Assembly (NCBI RefSeq): GCF_023343835.1
Contig: NC_064438.1
Coordinates: 59,420,578 to 59,484,577, forward strand
Length of the DNA stretch: 64,000 bases
DNA from: Lagopus muta
Lineage: Eukaryota > Chordata > Aves > Galliformes > Phasianidae
Direction of reading: 5' to 3'
Shown: positions 37,800 to 48,185 of the stretch, piece after piece
Position numbering within the stretch: position 1 is the stretch's first letter
Layout: each line of letters starts with the position of its first letter
Program-made: the position numbers and the translations under genes
The notes under the pieces: generated by a model
Told to the model about the DNA's origin: nothing
Database searches by the model: none
The model's input: only the letters and a program-made list of their open reading frames with translations

Positions 37800-40760
37800 G
37801 AAACAAAAAGTCTCTGTAAATTTTTAAATAATTTTATTTAGGTACATCCTGGGCCATATCCCTTTATGGAGGCAGTGGAAGAGTGAGAACACTGAAGAAC
37901 TGAGGATAAAAAACATACATGGTATCAAAATTGCTTTCGGCTGTTACCAAAGTCGCTGCATTTTTGTATACTTTTAAATCGCACATGTACAAACTCTGCT
38001 TGTTTGGCTTGTTTTGCTCAGTCTTGCACTTTCTTACATGAGGAATGCAAGCCATCATCCGTTTAGGTAACGTTAGGAGTGGGTAGATTGAGAACCAAAG
38101 CAGTTGCCTTTGCACAGCATTTTGTCCATCGCTACTTGCAATGCCGGCCCACAGCAGCCTGTTGGACACAGCAGGGCGGCTCATTCAGTATTGCTGAAGT
38201 GCTCGTTAAACAGAACCACAGGCTGGAGTTCCTGAGCTGCCCTGTGGTAAGAGCAGTCACAGGAAGGGATTGAAACAGCAGCAGTGGCTGGCTATTGCCT
38301 CTGCTTAAAGCAGAGAATATTTTAAGATCAGTAGGTGAGTAAACTCTAACTCAGCCTGTTACATACCATGTTGTCAGCCCTGCAGAGCACAGCTTCCTGT
38401 TAGAAAACAGCACGTGCTGAAGAGTGAAAGGAATTACTGAGTTCTTTGAAGCAACTGGATGGGCTCCTTCTCACACCGATGTCAGTATGCTGTCAGCCCA
38501 TCGCAGGACAGCGTGCATGTCAAAAAGGGCTGGAATGCACAAAGAACCTCCAAGTGTCTACAACGCTGTTTTTCAGAAGTGTTTGAAATAGAAAAATAAA
38601 TTTCATTCCTGCTGATTTTATTTGGCACCTGCGGTTCTTACTGAAATCACTACAAAGCATCTGAAAAAGTTACTGCTTGTACCTCAGTGACATCTGCTTC
38701 CCTAAGCCCCAGTGCAGCTTCTCCCGAGGGCAATGCAGAGCAGCACTCCCAGAACAATTTCTCCTTGATACAGAAGTCATTGCTGTCGATGACGTCATTT
38801 TGTAACCCTTGCACTCATCCTGCTAACGCACCTGCAGATTTTCCACTCTAGGCAAAATAACTTCAACTTCTGCTGCTGGATTTGCTCCAGAGCCTCGGCA
38901 CAAAATTGCTGCTTCTGTAGTTGGTGCGAGTTACTTCTGCTACGGTAAAATATGCATGAGGCTGGATATTCTTTAAAAGCAAAACTTAACGAAGCAATTA
39001 TTTAACTAATTGAAATGGTTATATTGACATCTCTATGTAGCAGCTTTACTGCCACTCCATTAAGTCGCACTTTAACATAACGCAATTACTTCTGAAGCAG
39101 CACGGTATGGTTGTAGATATGCTTCATGGAATCACAGAAAGGAAAATAATAACAATGAAAGGCTTTATTGAGCCTTTTGGGGGATTTCTTTTTCAGGCAG
39201 TTCAGGCTCACAAGAGCTAAGCTAATTAAACATCAACCTTAATACAGAAAATATTTTTAATCAGTTACTTTGATATCAGTAAATGCTATGACAATTTTTT
39301 CCATTCTTATCCTGAAGAAAAATCAGTTAGCAAACCAATTAGCTTGTCAGAGATATAAAGCTCTTCTATGAGCATTGGTGTTTTTTTAACATTTTATGAA
39401 TCTGGGTGTGTATAGATAGATTCTAGAGCCTTTATTTGATATGCTTCTCATCCTTATCTTCACCTTCCCAAGGAAAAAAACAGACAATTGCGTTTTTGAA
39501 AATGAAGAATGGGATGGGAAAAATGACAACAATGAATTAATACTGGAGTACATTTTTCTAAAGTATATAAATGGTAATACTTGCTATGGTAACACAGTGC
39601 AGGAAAGCAAAAACCATCGTGAGGCTGACTGCTCGCAGTTAGGAGTTACTGATCCTTTTTCCAAACCTTACCAGTGAAACATTCCAACTTTAGCATCTGC
39701 ATTTCCATATCTTCTTTGTTTGTCCCACACGTCACACCATAGACTGTATGTCAAGTTGTGTCCATCAGAAAGCATGTCGATTCAGCTTTCTGAAGTCAAC
39801 CTAAATCTTCACATCAGTATCACCACTCCGATTTGGGAAATATTTTAATTACTCATGATAATCATCAATTAGATAAGAATTTCACTGATTCAAAGAAACG
39901 GGAGAAGTAGATCAGTATCATTATGTGTGCACAGGGTGCAAGTGCGCGCATACGTCCTCTGCAACAACAGTGTGACCAAGCATCCAGCTTTAACAGTGCA
40001 CCCCCCATCTGTAGAATATAGAAAATCAGGTAGCATAATACTCTGAAGCGTATAGAGAATATTTGAAGACCCTGGAGAAAGACATGCTATTTGCAAAATG
40101 CAAGAAGCACACACTGAGTTATGCCAGAGCGTGCCACCTCGTGAACTGAACTGCTTCAGCAATGTGGGGGCATTCCTGCTGCATTTTCACTGTCACAAGA
40201 TCCTCACTCAAGATCTTTCTACAACGGTATCTCTTCCATCTCTTATTTGTTTATGTCTATGAACATTGTGACCCCAATTCTTTCTAGCTGCTATTTCCAA
40301 GCATCCACTTGAGAATGCTGCCCTTTATCTTCAGATCTTTCCCTGAAGTGAAGCAGGACAGGTGTACAGATGTACAGTCATCAGCTGTGCCTGCAGCCTC
40401 ATTGAGCATTCACTGCCCAGCAGGAATGGAAGCATGGCTCTGGAGTCAGACTGCTGCCTGACTGCATGCAGCCATGCACTGCAACTGCACTGCCATTTGA
40501 ACACTAGGAAGGCTGTGTTCAGATAATGCAAGTTAGCCAAATACTACGCGTTTTCATCTGAGGAAAAGCGTGCAGTACTTCCCCAGTTTGTAGTGACTTG
40601 TTTTGAAAGCTGTAGTGACTTAAAAACCCTGCACGCTCACAGCCATCCCAGTGGCTCCACACAGTCGGATGCTACATATGAAATGCTGAAATACCTCACT
40701 TGAAAGATTCAGCACACACAGGAAAAGCCTCCTAACTGCCATTTCTGAATGTTCTGGGGG
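37800..40760. other. AT-rich non-coding stretch
   Basis: No gene or repeat family recognised. Confidence 0.4.
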
Positions 40761-41103
40761 TGTATGGGAACTGCTGAGCCACGGTTTCAACCACTGATTG
40801 AGCACCTGGGGTAAGGACCTGGTCAGCCATGGGAGCGTGGGTGAAGGCAGTTCAGCTGTGTGAGCAGAAGAGGTGGAGCCTGGCAGCACCTCTCTTAGAC
40901 TTCATTTAAGGGCTGACTGCTTCTGGGGAAGGAGCTCTGGTTGGAGATCCTTTTCTTGTGGAGTTTTCCTTGTGAGCCGAGGTGTTCAGAGGCAGGTGAG
41001 CACTTCTCCTTTTTCTTTGTAACGCTTTTCCATCACACTAGTTCCTTTGTCATTGCACCTGCTTTGTCACTGTTCCACTGTGTTGATTTTTCTGATTGTT
41101 ACA
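40761..41103 (+). mobile_element. Solo LTR, copy C
   Basis: Starts TGTATGGGAACTGCTGAGCC and ends TGATTGTTACA. It contains the family blocks 'ggtggagcctgg', 'catttaag' and 'ggaaggagctctgg'. Flanks GGGGG and GTGGG match at 4 of 5 positions, consistent with a mutated 5-bp target-site duplication. More diverged than A and D. Confidence 0.7.
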
Positions 41104-42989
41104 GTGGGATAAGTGATGACTACTGAGGGTAAAGATGGAAACGGAGACTTGGTGACAACTTGCAGGCAGCATTCCTATCTTGAACCCTATGCAAATAATG
41201 GGCACATTCCCCATTTCACAGGAAATGACTTTTGCTATCAACAGAAATGGATGGGCTGTTCCAGCTTTTCTGAGCCCACACAGAGGAACTCATTGATCTG
41301 CACACAGACTGCTCCAGCTTGTTTAGTAATGAAATTAGCAGCAATAGAAGCTGAGTCTAAGAGAGCCTGTCTGGGAACGTGTTGTGGACTCTGTGCATGG
41401 AGCCACGCTGTGGAGTGCTGCCCTGAGAGCAGCTCTGCTGTTCTGAGGGCTGCTGGGCAGACCGGAGCACCGTGAGGGCAAGATGAGGAATTGTCCCAAA
41501 GCCAGCAAGCATACACCTGCAGGCTGCTTATGGATGGTGTGCTCTCACAGGAATCCTGTTACCTCAGCAGGCACTGGAGAACGGATTCTTTTCTTATACC
41601 ACCAAGCTGTCCTCTTCAACGTGCTTTATTAACGATCTGAACTACATCACCATCCTGCTTAACTGGAGAGAGACTAGGAGAAACCTGAGGCACCATGTGG
41701 GTAAAAGAGAATGTTTGGATAAGGTATGTTTGTTCATATTTGTGGATGCTGTGTATCAGTAAAGCTAGTTCTGAAAAAGATGGAAAGGGGATGTGCTGTA
41801 GGCCGAGAGCCAGCAAACGTTACCAAGTGAAAGATAATGGTTTGGGTGAGGGTTGGGAACTAGCAAAAAAATTAGTAAAGTTTATTGTCTTTTCACAGCT
41901 TTACTCCAGCACCTCAATAGACCTCATTGAAATATGATAGACAGTGGCGGGATCAGGTGACATTATATGAAAATTAAACAAACCACAGGGGCAAGAAATG
42001 TTTTTCTATCTTTCTGTAAATGTCCTTGGTAAGGATCAGGTGCTGCTAAATAACATAAAACTCAGCCAGGCAGCTAATATGATCATCACTATTAGCAGAG
42101 GAACATGAATTCCAGGAGACAGTGTCAGCTGGAATAACATTTAATTTGTTGTGGGATTGTGAATGGGTTATTAAAAAGAGCAGGATCCTGCTGGATCCAG
42201 GATCCTGTTTCCTCTTCCATCTACCATGTTCTGTTCCACCTGCTGGGTGTTTGCTGCTGGACATTACACTTCTGAGTTTGTCAGTCCTTGGAGAATATTG
42301 CTCTTCTGCTGAATCTGAGGATGTCTGTAATTACTGACTAACCGTCCCTGGCTGAGGCCTGGGTTCTCACCAGCACAGTTCAAGCTGAAGTTCTGGTCAC
42401 CTTTCCCTTTGGTCCTGAATGGCGTGGTGCTAGGCTTGACCTGGTGTGAAATCTGAACTGTGGCAGTAAAGCCGATTTTCAAAGGAGGCTCCAACTTTGG
42501 GCTGATGCTGACAGCACAAAGTGCCATCATTCTCAGAGTACGTAGACACAATGAGGAAGCAAAATAGAAAACAGGAGTTGGGGCTTGTAGTCCAGTTTAG
42601 AGAGAAAGGCATTCTCAAGCACCTTCAGGACACTAGCAGCTCTGATAGTAGTCACTGCTCAGAGCAATTAGTCCTTCTGGGGTTCTCAACAAACTCAGGA
42701 ATTTGGGAACAGGATGGAGAACTCACTGCTCTAACAAATGGCATTCCTTTCAGCAGCCCCAGATGTACCTCGCCTTTGATTTTCCACATGCAGGAAAGCA
42801 GCCTCTCAGGTGCAACTTTGTCTGATCTTGCTTTTTTTGGGATGTTTAAGCATGGGATCTGTCCCTCTCTGTTCTTTGCACGATGTTGTTTCTCACAGCG
42901 AAAAGGAGAAAAAGAAGCAGCTCTCTGACATGACGATCCTGAACAAGCAAAAAGGAAGGTCGAAAGCTTTAAGCGAAGAGAAGAGAGGA
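41104..42989. other. Non-coding stretch
   Basis: No recognised gene. The plus frame 42521-42928 (135 codons) has no family resemblance. Confidence 0.4.
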
Positions 42990-43223
42990 AAAAAAAAAAA
43001 AAAGCTGGAAGCCTGTCGGCATCTTTTCTGCTTCCTTCAAATATGCAGCTTCTCGTGCTGCCCCTAGAGCACTCCTCTTGCCATAGAGGCTTCCGTGTGT
43101 TGGCGCAGTCTTTGCGATGTACCGCAGCATTGGGGCATCGTAGTTCTTTGTGGCGCTGGCCTTTGTGGACACGTGCATGGAGCAGTTTTTCTTGTTGTAG
43201 ACTAGCCCGGTGTAGTTGGGCAA
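42990..43223 (-). CDS. Unrecognised coding-like frame
   Basis: On the minus strand, codons from about 43218 read 'PNYTGLVYNKKNCSMHV' onward for some 70 residues. Third positions are strongly C/G (ccc aac tac acc, tac aac aag aaa aac tgc tcc), which stands out from the AT-rich surroundings and resembles real coding sequence. An acceptor-like 'ctctacag' lies just upstream on the minus strand (about 43243-43250), but this frame meets a stop between it and the conserved-looking part. The 3' side runs into a 16-base T-run. An overlapping minus frame (42652-43236) is also open. I do not recognise the protein. It may be an exon, a retrocopy remnant or chance. Confidence 0.25.
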
Positions 43224-43249
43224 GCTGCTGCCTCAAAGCAAACCTGTAG

Positions 43250-44432
43250 AGTTCATGGATTCAGTCATCCTCACAGTGTGTGACTGTGCGTCCAGGCAAA
43301 GAGAGGAATATCTGCTGTCAGCTTTCCCAGACAGCGCTGCTGGAGGAGAGCAGGCATGTCATGGCACAGGACACAGCCTTGCTGTTGCCTCAGTTTGGAT
43401 GGTTTCTAGAATTGAGGCTGTTCTCATGTGATGTCCCGTGCTAATTTGCAGATAAACTGTCCCTGCTTTCTGCTCATCCTGTTTCACGTTGGTCCTTTCA
43501 GTAATCTAGAAAGGAGGAATTAACTTTGTTCTTGAGGAAGTAACCCATTTTTATTTAGCCCATACTTTGTCTCTCAGGGCGGCACTGTTTTTGATCTAAT
43601 GCAAAAGCTTCCTAACATTCAGTCCAATCTAAACTCTCTGCTGTCCAGTAACAAGGATTGCCAACAGCCTGTGAGCTCAGCCGTTACAGCCCAGAGGTGG
43701 AGCTAACATGGAGACCTCGGGATTTTCAAAAAGGAACGAGAAGGCTGAGAATTGGGGGCTTTGTTCTGACATTTTTACGGGCTGTCCTACTTAAGGATTC
43801 TGCCTGTTTCGTTGGTTTGGCTGGAGCTGAGCAGCTCGGTGCTCACGACTTCAGTTCTTTGTGATACAGAGCAGTGCCAACTGCTGCCCAGACCAAACAC
43901 ATGTATTGGTGGAGGAGATTGCTCTATGCATTTTATTTTTTTCTTTAATGCTTTTGAAGTGTGAGAGTGGTATATGCCCTCAAACAGGTAACATCTAAAA
44001 TAAACTGATTTTCCTTTTTTCCTTGGAGCAGTGCTTCAGAGAAACGTGGATGCTTTCTTCCCTGCCGCTATGTTTCCCATCGCAGAATTCTAGGAAGGCT
44101 TCTGTTGTTGACTGCTTACTTTCTTATTTTCAGTACTGAAAGAAACACACCATTCTTTTTATGCTGCCTGTGTAGAATTCCCTTTGTTTCCTTTGTAGTT
44201 TTGAGCTGTGCTCTGGAACAGAACATACAGCTAGATCTAGAACAGTTGCCAAAGAGGAGTCTGCGGGCAAATGGTGCTGGATTCCCAGACAGAGGTCATA
44301 AAGCTCCTTGCTTCCTTGCGAAGTGTTCCTGTATTATTCTTACATATCTTTGTATGTTACTGCTGTGCTGAGACTTTTATGGCAAATCCATTCTCTGTTT
44401 CCCAGAGGTGATGCTGAGAAGCTCGCCTCACA
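43250..44432. other. Non-coding stretch
   Basis: No recognised gene or repeat. Composition begins to shift toward higher GC beyond it. Confidence 0.4.
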
Positions 44433-44699
44433 ATGACTTATGCAGACCTCTCGTTTCATGTTAATGCTTCCTTTGGGTCCAAAGAAGACCAACTCCTTGA
44501 AACCGTGCCTGGGAATCCCACTGTTGTTCAAATGGTTGAGCTGTGGTGCTGTGGTCAGAACGCCCTGCCGCAGATCCTGGCACTGGTTGTGAATGGAAGA
44601 ATTGACAGCAAATCACTCGATATCAAAATTGATCCGGTGGATATTTACAAGCCTCGGGCGACCCAGGTGGGATATCAGAGTTGTGAGGCCAGGTACTGA
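44433..44699 (+). CDS. Possible first exon or orphan frame with ITIM-like start
   Basis: An 88-codon frame starting 'MTYADLSF'. The TYADL pentapeptide resembles the ITIM (V/I/L/T-x-Y-x-x-L) at the N terminus of CD72-like and other type II lectin receptors. The rest shows no transmembrane segment, stalk or lectin domain, and no clear splice donor defines an exon end. It lies just upstream of the CpG-rich 45-46 kb block. Treat as an unassigned frame: the motif match is short enough to be chance. Confidence 0.15.
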   Translation: MTYADLSFHVNASFGSKEDQLLETVPGNPTVVQMVELWCCGQNALPQILALVVNGRIDSKSLDIKIDPVDIYKPRATQVGYQSCEARY

Positions 44700-45056
44700 A
44701 GTTGTTACTGCTATGTTTCTTCTAAGAGTTGCTCGGCTGTTTTGCATTGCTCTGTTAATCGTTCCAAGCCAGCCTTGGCTTCGCTGCGCTTTTTCATCAC
44801 CTCAGACGCTGGCTAAAAAAAAAAAAAAGAATAAGAGAAAGCAAGACAACATCATTTTGTTGGTTATTTACCTATTTACAGATATTCATAACATCTTAGC
44901 GCAGATTTGGTGGGTTTGCCGAAGTTTTTCTTCGTCTTATTTAGTTCACATTATTGTCTGTTTCCCCCCAATCCTCCCCCCAATCCAACTTTGCGCTTTT
45001 CCTCTGCCCTCATGAGAAAGAGAGAACAGAGCGCCAGAAACTGTGGCGCAGCTGCG

Positions 45057-45215
45057 CGTCAATCGGGTCGCAGTTGTTTCCGCGGTCTCTGCCGCCCTCA
45101 CGTGGCCAATAGGTGGAATTGTGGCCATGTACGTTTGGTGCCGCAGGACGCATGCGCGCAGGCACACGGAAGTGGTGTACGGACGTTCTCGTCGCTCTGC
45201 GCAGCAAATCCGCCG
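45057..45215 (+). promoter_or_regulatory. CpG-rich promoter-like module, left arm of an inverted repeat
   Basis: Reading plus: CGTCAAT (45057), TTTCCGCGGTCTCTGC (45077), a CCAAT box (45106-45110) preceded by CACGTG, an NRF1-like ACGCATGCGCG (about 45149), an ETS-like CGGAAGTG (45167) and CGCTCTGCGCAGC.AATCCGCCG ending at 45215. The same succession is found on the minus strand at 46396-46238 with the outer blocks at identical offsets. NRF1, NF-Y and ETS sites together are typical of TATA-less CpG-island promoters. The promoter role is inference, as no transcript start can be seen. Confidence 0.6.
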
Positions 45216-45448
45216 AACTTTGTTATACCTAGTCCTCTAAGTGGTAGTGCGCATGTGCCAAAGACTTTTAAAGAAGGATCAGTTTCTACGAAACCCTGCG
45301 GTGCGGGTGAGCAGCCAATTCCTGGACCACTGGCACAGAAATGCTTTCCTCTCGTCTAGACTGTGCTTCTTGTTTATTTTCTTGAGCAGTCTGACGAGCT
45401 GCCTCTACAGCAAACTATTCTGGCTCCCAGCGGACCTTGCGCCCGGTG

Positions 45449-45924
45449 CATGCATAATAAGGAGTCAAAAACAACGCATGCGTAGGTGCGTACACGAAAA
45501 TGCGCATGCGAAGTAATCTCTGCGCATTGCCGCATGCGCAATGCTTTCCAGAGACTTGCACATGCGCAGTGCTGTGCCAAGAGAAGCGCATGCGCACAGT
45601 AGTGCCGCGACAGGCGCATGCGTGGTGCCGTACCGGGACTGGCGCATGCGTAGTGAGGTTTTGAGGCTGGAACATGCGCAGTGCGTTCCAGACAATGGCA
45701 CATGCGCAATATGCTGCCAAGATCGGCACATGCGTAGTGCGGCCTTCAGATTCGCACATGCGCACTGCGCCACCGAGAGTGACGCTTGCGGATTGTGTTG
45801 TAGAATCCCGGGCATGCGCAGTGCACTGGCAGGACCGGCGCATGCGCAGTACGGTGTCAAGAGTTGCTCATGCGTAGTGAAGTGCCATTACTGGTGCGTG
45901 CGTAATCCTAGACTGCCAATCTCC
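45449..45924. repeat. 28-bp tandem array of NRF1-like sites, 17 units
   Basis: Cores fall at 45449, 45477, 45505, 45533, 45561, 45589, 45617, 45645, 45673, 45701, 45729, 45757, 45785, 45813, 45841, 45869 and 45897, that is, exactly every 28 bp. Fourteen units carry CATGCG. Unit 1 has CATGCA, unit 13 CTTGCG and unit 17 CGTGCG. Eight units have CATGCGCA, and units at 45589 and 45841 form the full palindrome GCGCATGCGC, the NRF1 consensus. Outside the core units diverge widely, with a weak consensus of 'agtgc', then 'cca', then 'ggc'. Long open frames on both strands through this block are a by-product of the repeat. Confidence 0.95.
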
Positions 45925-46237
45925 GAGCTGCTCCTTTCCACTGCCGCTGAGAGGGCTTTTAAACGGCTGGGGGACGGTGCAGGGCTGGGGCGGGAAGGGG
46001 ACGTCTGCTAGTTCATCGTGGCGGCGAGCAAATTGGATGCCACGAGGAGCTGAGGGGCAGCTGTGAGCCGAACCGGTCCGATCCCGGGTGGGTTCGGGCA
46101 TAAAAAGGCGGAAATAGACGACGGGCATCCCGGATTAGATGGGGAAGAATATTGCTAAGCTGGCGGTCCAAGAATCGACTGCTTGCCTGTACGGGCGCAC
46201 GTACGCTATTACCTGGAGGACTGATCACCATAGAGAG

Positions 46238-46396
46238 CGGCGGATTAGCTGCGCAGAGCGGTTAAAACGCCAGTTCCGGATTTGTAGGCGCATGCGTTAT
46301 GCTGCTGGCGGGACTCGGTGGCAGATAGCAGCAGTTCCGCGCATTGGCCACGAGGTGGCAGCAGAGACCGCGGAAAGAGCTCTGGCGGCATTGACG
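46238..46396 (-). promoter_or_regulatory. CpG-rich promoter-like module, right arm of the inverted repeat
   Basis: Minus-strand copy of the left arm: CGTCAAT (46396), TTTCCGCGGTCTCTGC (46376), CCAAT (46347), AACGCATGCGCC (about 46296), CCGGAACTGG (46279) and CGCTCTGCGCAGC.AATCCGCCG ending at 46238. Both arms span 139 bp from TTTCC to CCGCCG, with compensating 8-bp indels inside. The plus strand at about 46345-46364 reads GGCCACGAGGTGGCAGCAG, close to the CTCF core motif. The arms point toward each other across the 28-bp array. Confidence 0.6.
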
Positions 46397-47911
46397 GGGA
46401 CCCGCGACGCTGTCCTCGGCGATCCGTTCGGTCTTGTGATGACGGGGGAAGAACACGAAGTTAGAAGCAGGGGGAAAAGACAAAGAAAACAGAGGGAAAT
46501 TACTCCAGACCCTGGAAAGCCGTGCTAAGTGCTTATGAATATCTGTTTAAAAAAAAAAAGAAAAAAAATTTGTTTTTGTCAGTATGTGTTGCATTGTTTT
46601 TAAATATTCACATACCAAAACGTAACTGCCCAGCAAATTTAATGATAACGAAATAAAGCACATTGGCAGAAGGCACAGGGCCGTATTAATGCTTGCTCAA
46701 CCTCTGTCTTGTTCATATTTTAATGTATTTGTTTCCATGGGCCTTTCTTCAACTCCAGGTTTCATTTTCGGCTTTTTATTCTTTTCAATTCCATAAAATG
46801 GGTAGTTTTAGGCCCTAGCAGGTCTATGCAGGCAGAGACAAAGTTGCAGTTTTGATATTCGTGGGGATCTTTACATCCTTTCCACAAAGATTGACAAAAC
46901 CTAAGTTTCCGCAGTTCTCCACCTATGTTTACAGATGGAAAAAATTAATTCCCCTGCAGAGAAAGAATTGATGTCACAGCTGCCATTGTCACAGCTGCAA
47001 GATGGCCTGAGAGTTGTGCAGGTCCATCAGGCTCAGCTGCAGCTTTCCATTTACCCTTCTCTGGTCCTCCTGCAGCTGGACAGATCGCCCACAAGGGCAT
47101 GGGGTACGCAGACCCTCCCCGGCCAGCTGCAGCAGTCACTCCTGCCAGCACTCCCTTTCCCCCCGACCATTCCCATTTCGCAGGCTGGAGCCCTGTGTGG
47201 CAGAGGAGAGGAGAGGTGCAGGCAGAAGGAAAACAGGGTGCTGGGATTCCTCCAGCTCGCTGCCAGCTGTCTTCTCTGACATTTTTGGGGTGGGCAGGGG
47301 ACTGTGGGAGCACCCTCGAAGTGCTGGGCAGGAGGGAAGGAATTAAAGATGCAGCTGCAGGCAGCAGGCTCTGAGCTGAAGCAGTGCGGCCGGGCACTGT
47401 ACAGCTCACAGTCTGGGCACACAGAGGAAATTTGTCCAGCTGAGGGCTGCAGGGCTGTCCTTACCAAGCCCCATCCTACAGGTCTGCATGGACTGCACCA
47501 GTTGCTCGAGTTCTTCCCACTGCAGGAGCTCAGAAGCAACAGCAACCCTGGCCCGAGTAGGTAATGACAACACGCACACACAAATACACCCGATACAGAA
47601 TCTGGCATACTACAGTCCTCCCAGAGCTTGTTGCTGCTTTTTAGGCTGCTCTACAGCTATTCTGTCCATTCCCCTTCATTCCCCTATGTCTTGCCCCCTT
47701 TCTTCGCCCATTCCTTTTTCAGGTTTTCTCCTTTCTTTCCTCACTTCCTTCCCCATGCCTTTTGCCTGCAGTGGCCCCATGTTCTGCTGCTCTTCTCAGC
47801 TGACGATCCTTAAACCACACTTTTCAAAGACATGGGATCAGACTGCATACTATCACTGATTTTAAAACAGCCAAAGAAGTACAGTATTACGTATGGATAA
47901 CAAACTCCTAC
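46397..47911. other. GC-richer stretch without an assigned gene
   Basis: An A-rich tract lies at 46.54-46.57 kb. Plus frames at 46935-47279 and 47304-47564 and minus frames opposite them are open, but none has a recognisable domain. GTAATG after 47559 could be a donor, without a matching acceptor that I trust. Confidence 0.35.
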
Positions 47912-48052
47912 CTGCTGGAAGACCAATATCAGCTCCTCATCCTGGAGCATCACCATCGCCCCCAGGTTAGGCTGGCACTGCTCATCTGCCCCGCAGTGCT
48001 GCTTGAATGGCACTGGCACCTCCTGGCACAGCCTGCCACCTCCCTCTGTCAC
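47912..48052 (-). pseudogene. Integrin alpha-like exon, isolated
   Basis: On the minus strand the frame reads 'VPFKQHCGADEQCQPNL' and continues to 'LILVFQQ', followed at once by a GTAGGA donor (boundary 47912/47911). The P-F-x-x-x-C-G-x-D-x-x-C-x-x-x-L pattern is a hallmark of integrin alpha subunits, most like the leukocyte CD11-type chains, at the disulphide-bonded junction in the leg domains. The preceding residues ('GGGRLCQEV') also fit the family. The upstream acceptor is unclear: the sequence 5' of it is purine-rich and soon meets a stop, so 48052 is only an upper limit. No neighbouring integrin exon was found on either side. It may be one exon of a broken copy or of a gene whose other exons are too diverged to see. 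Confidence 0.5.
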
Positions 48053-48097
48053 ATCTACATGTCACCTCCTCTCACTGCTGTAGTTCTGACCCCACAC

Positions 48098-48185
48098 ATC
48101 AAACCCATGTCCCCCCATGTCCTCACGTGTCCCTGTGTCCCCATATGCCCTCTCATGTCCCCTCAAGTCCCCCCATGTCCCCTGC
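48098..48185. repeat. Imperfect CATGTCCCC minisatellite
   Basis: About eight imperfect copies of a 9-16 bp unit built on 'catgtcccc' and 'tgtcccc'. Confidence 0.75.

Noticed and set aside
45449-45924. CRISPR array
   Set aside because: Regular 28-bp period invites the idea, but the conserved part is only about 6-12 bp, the remainder is not spacer-like, and the context is an avian nuclear genome without cas genes.
45374-46011. Long open frames on both strands (up to 156 codons plus, 142 minus)
   Set aside because: They are produced by the 28-bp repeat, which has few stops in any frame. His/Ala/Cys/Arg-rich periodic translations appear in several frames at once.
46139-46528. 129-codon plus frame through the right arm
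   Set aside because: Lies in CpG-rich DNA and overlaps a 73-codon minus frame. No domain, and the arm is explained as a duplicated regulatory module.
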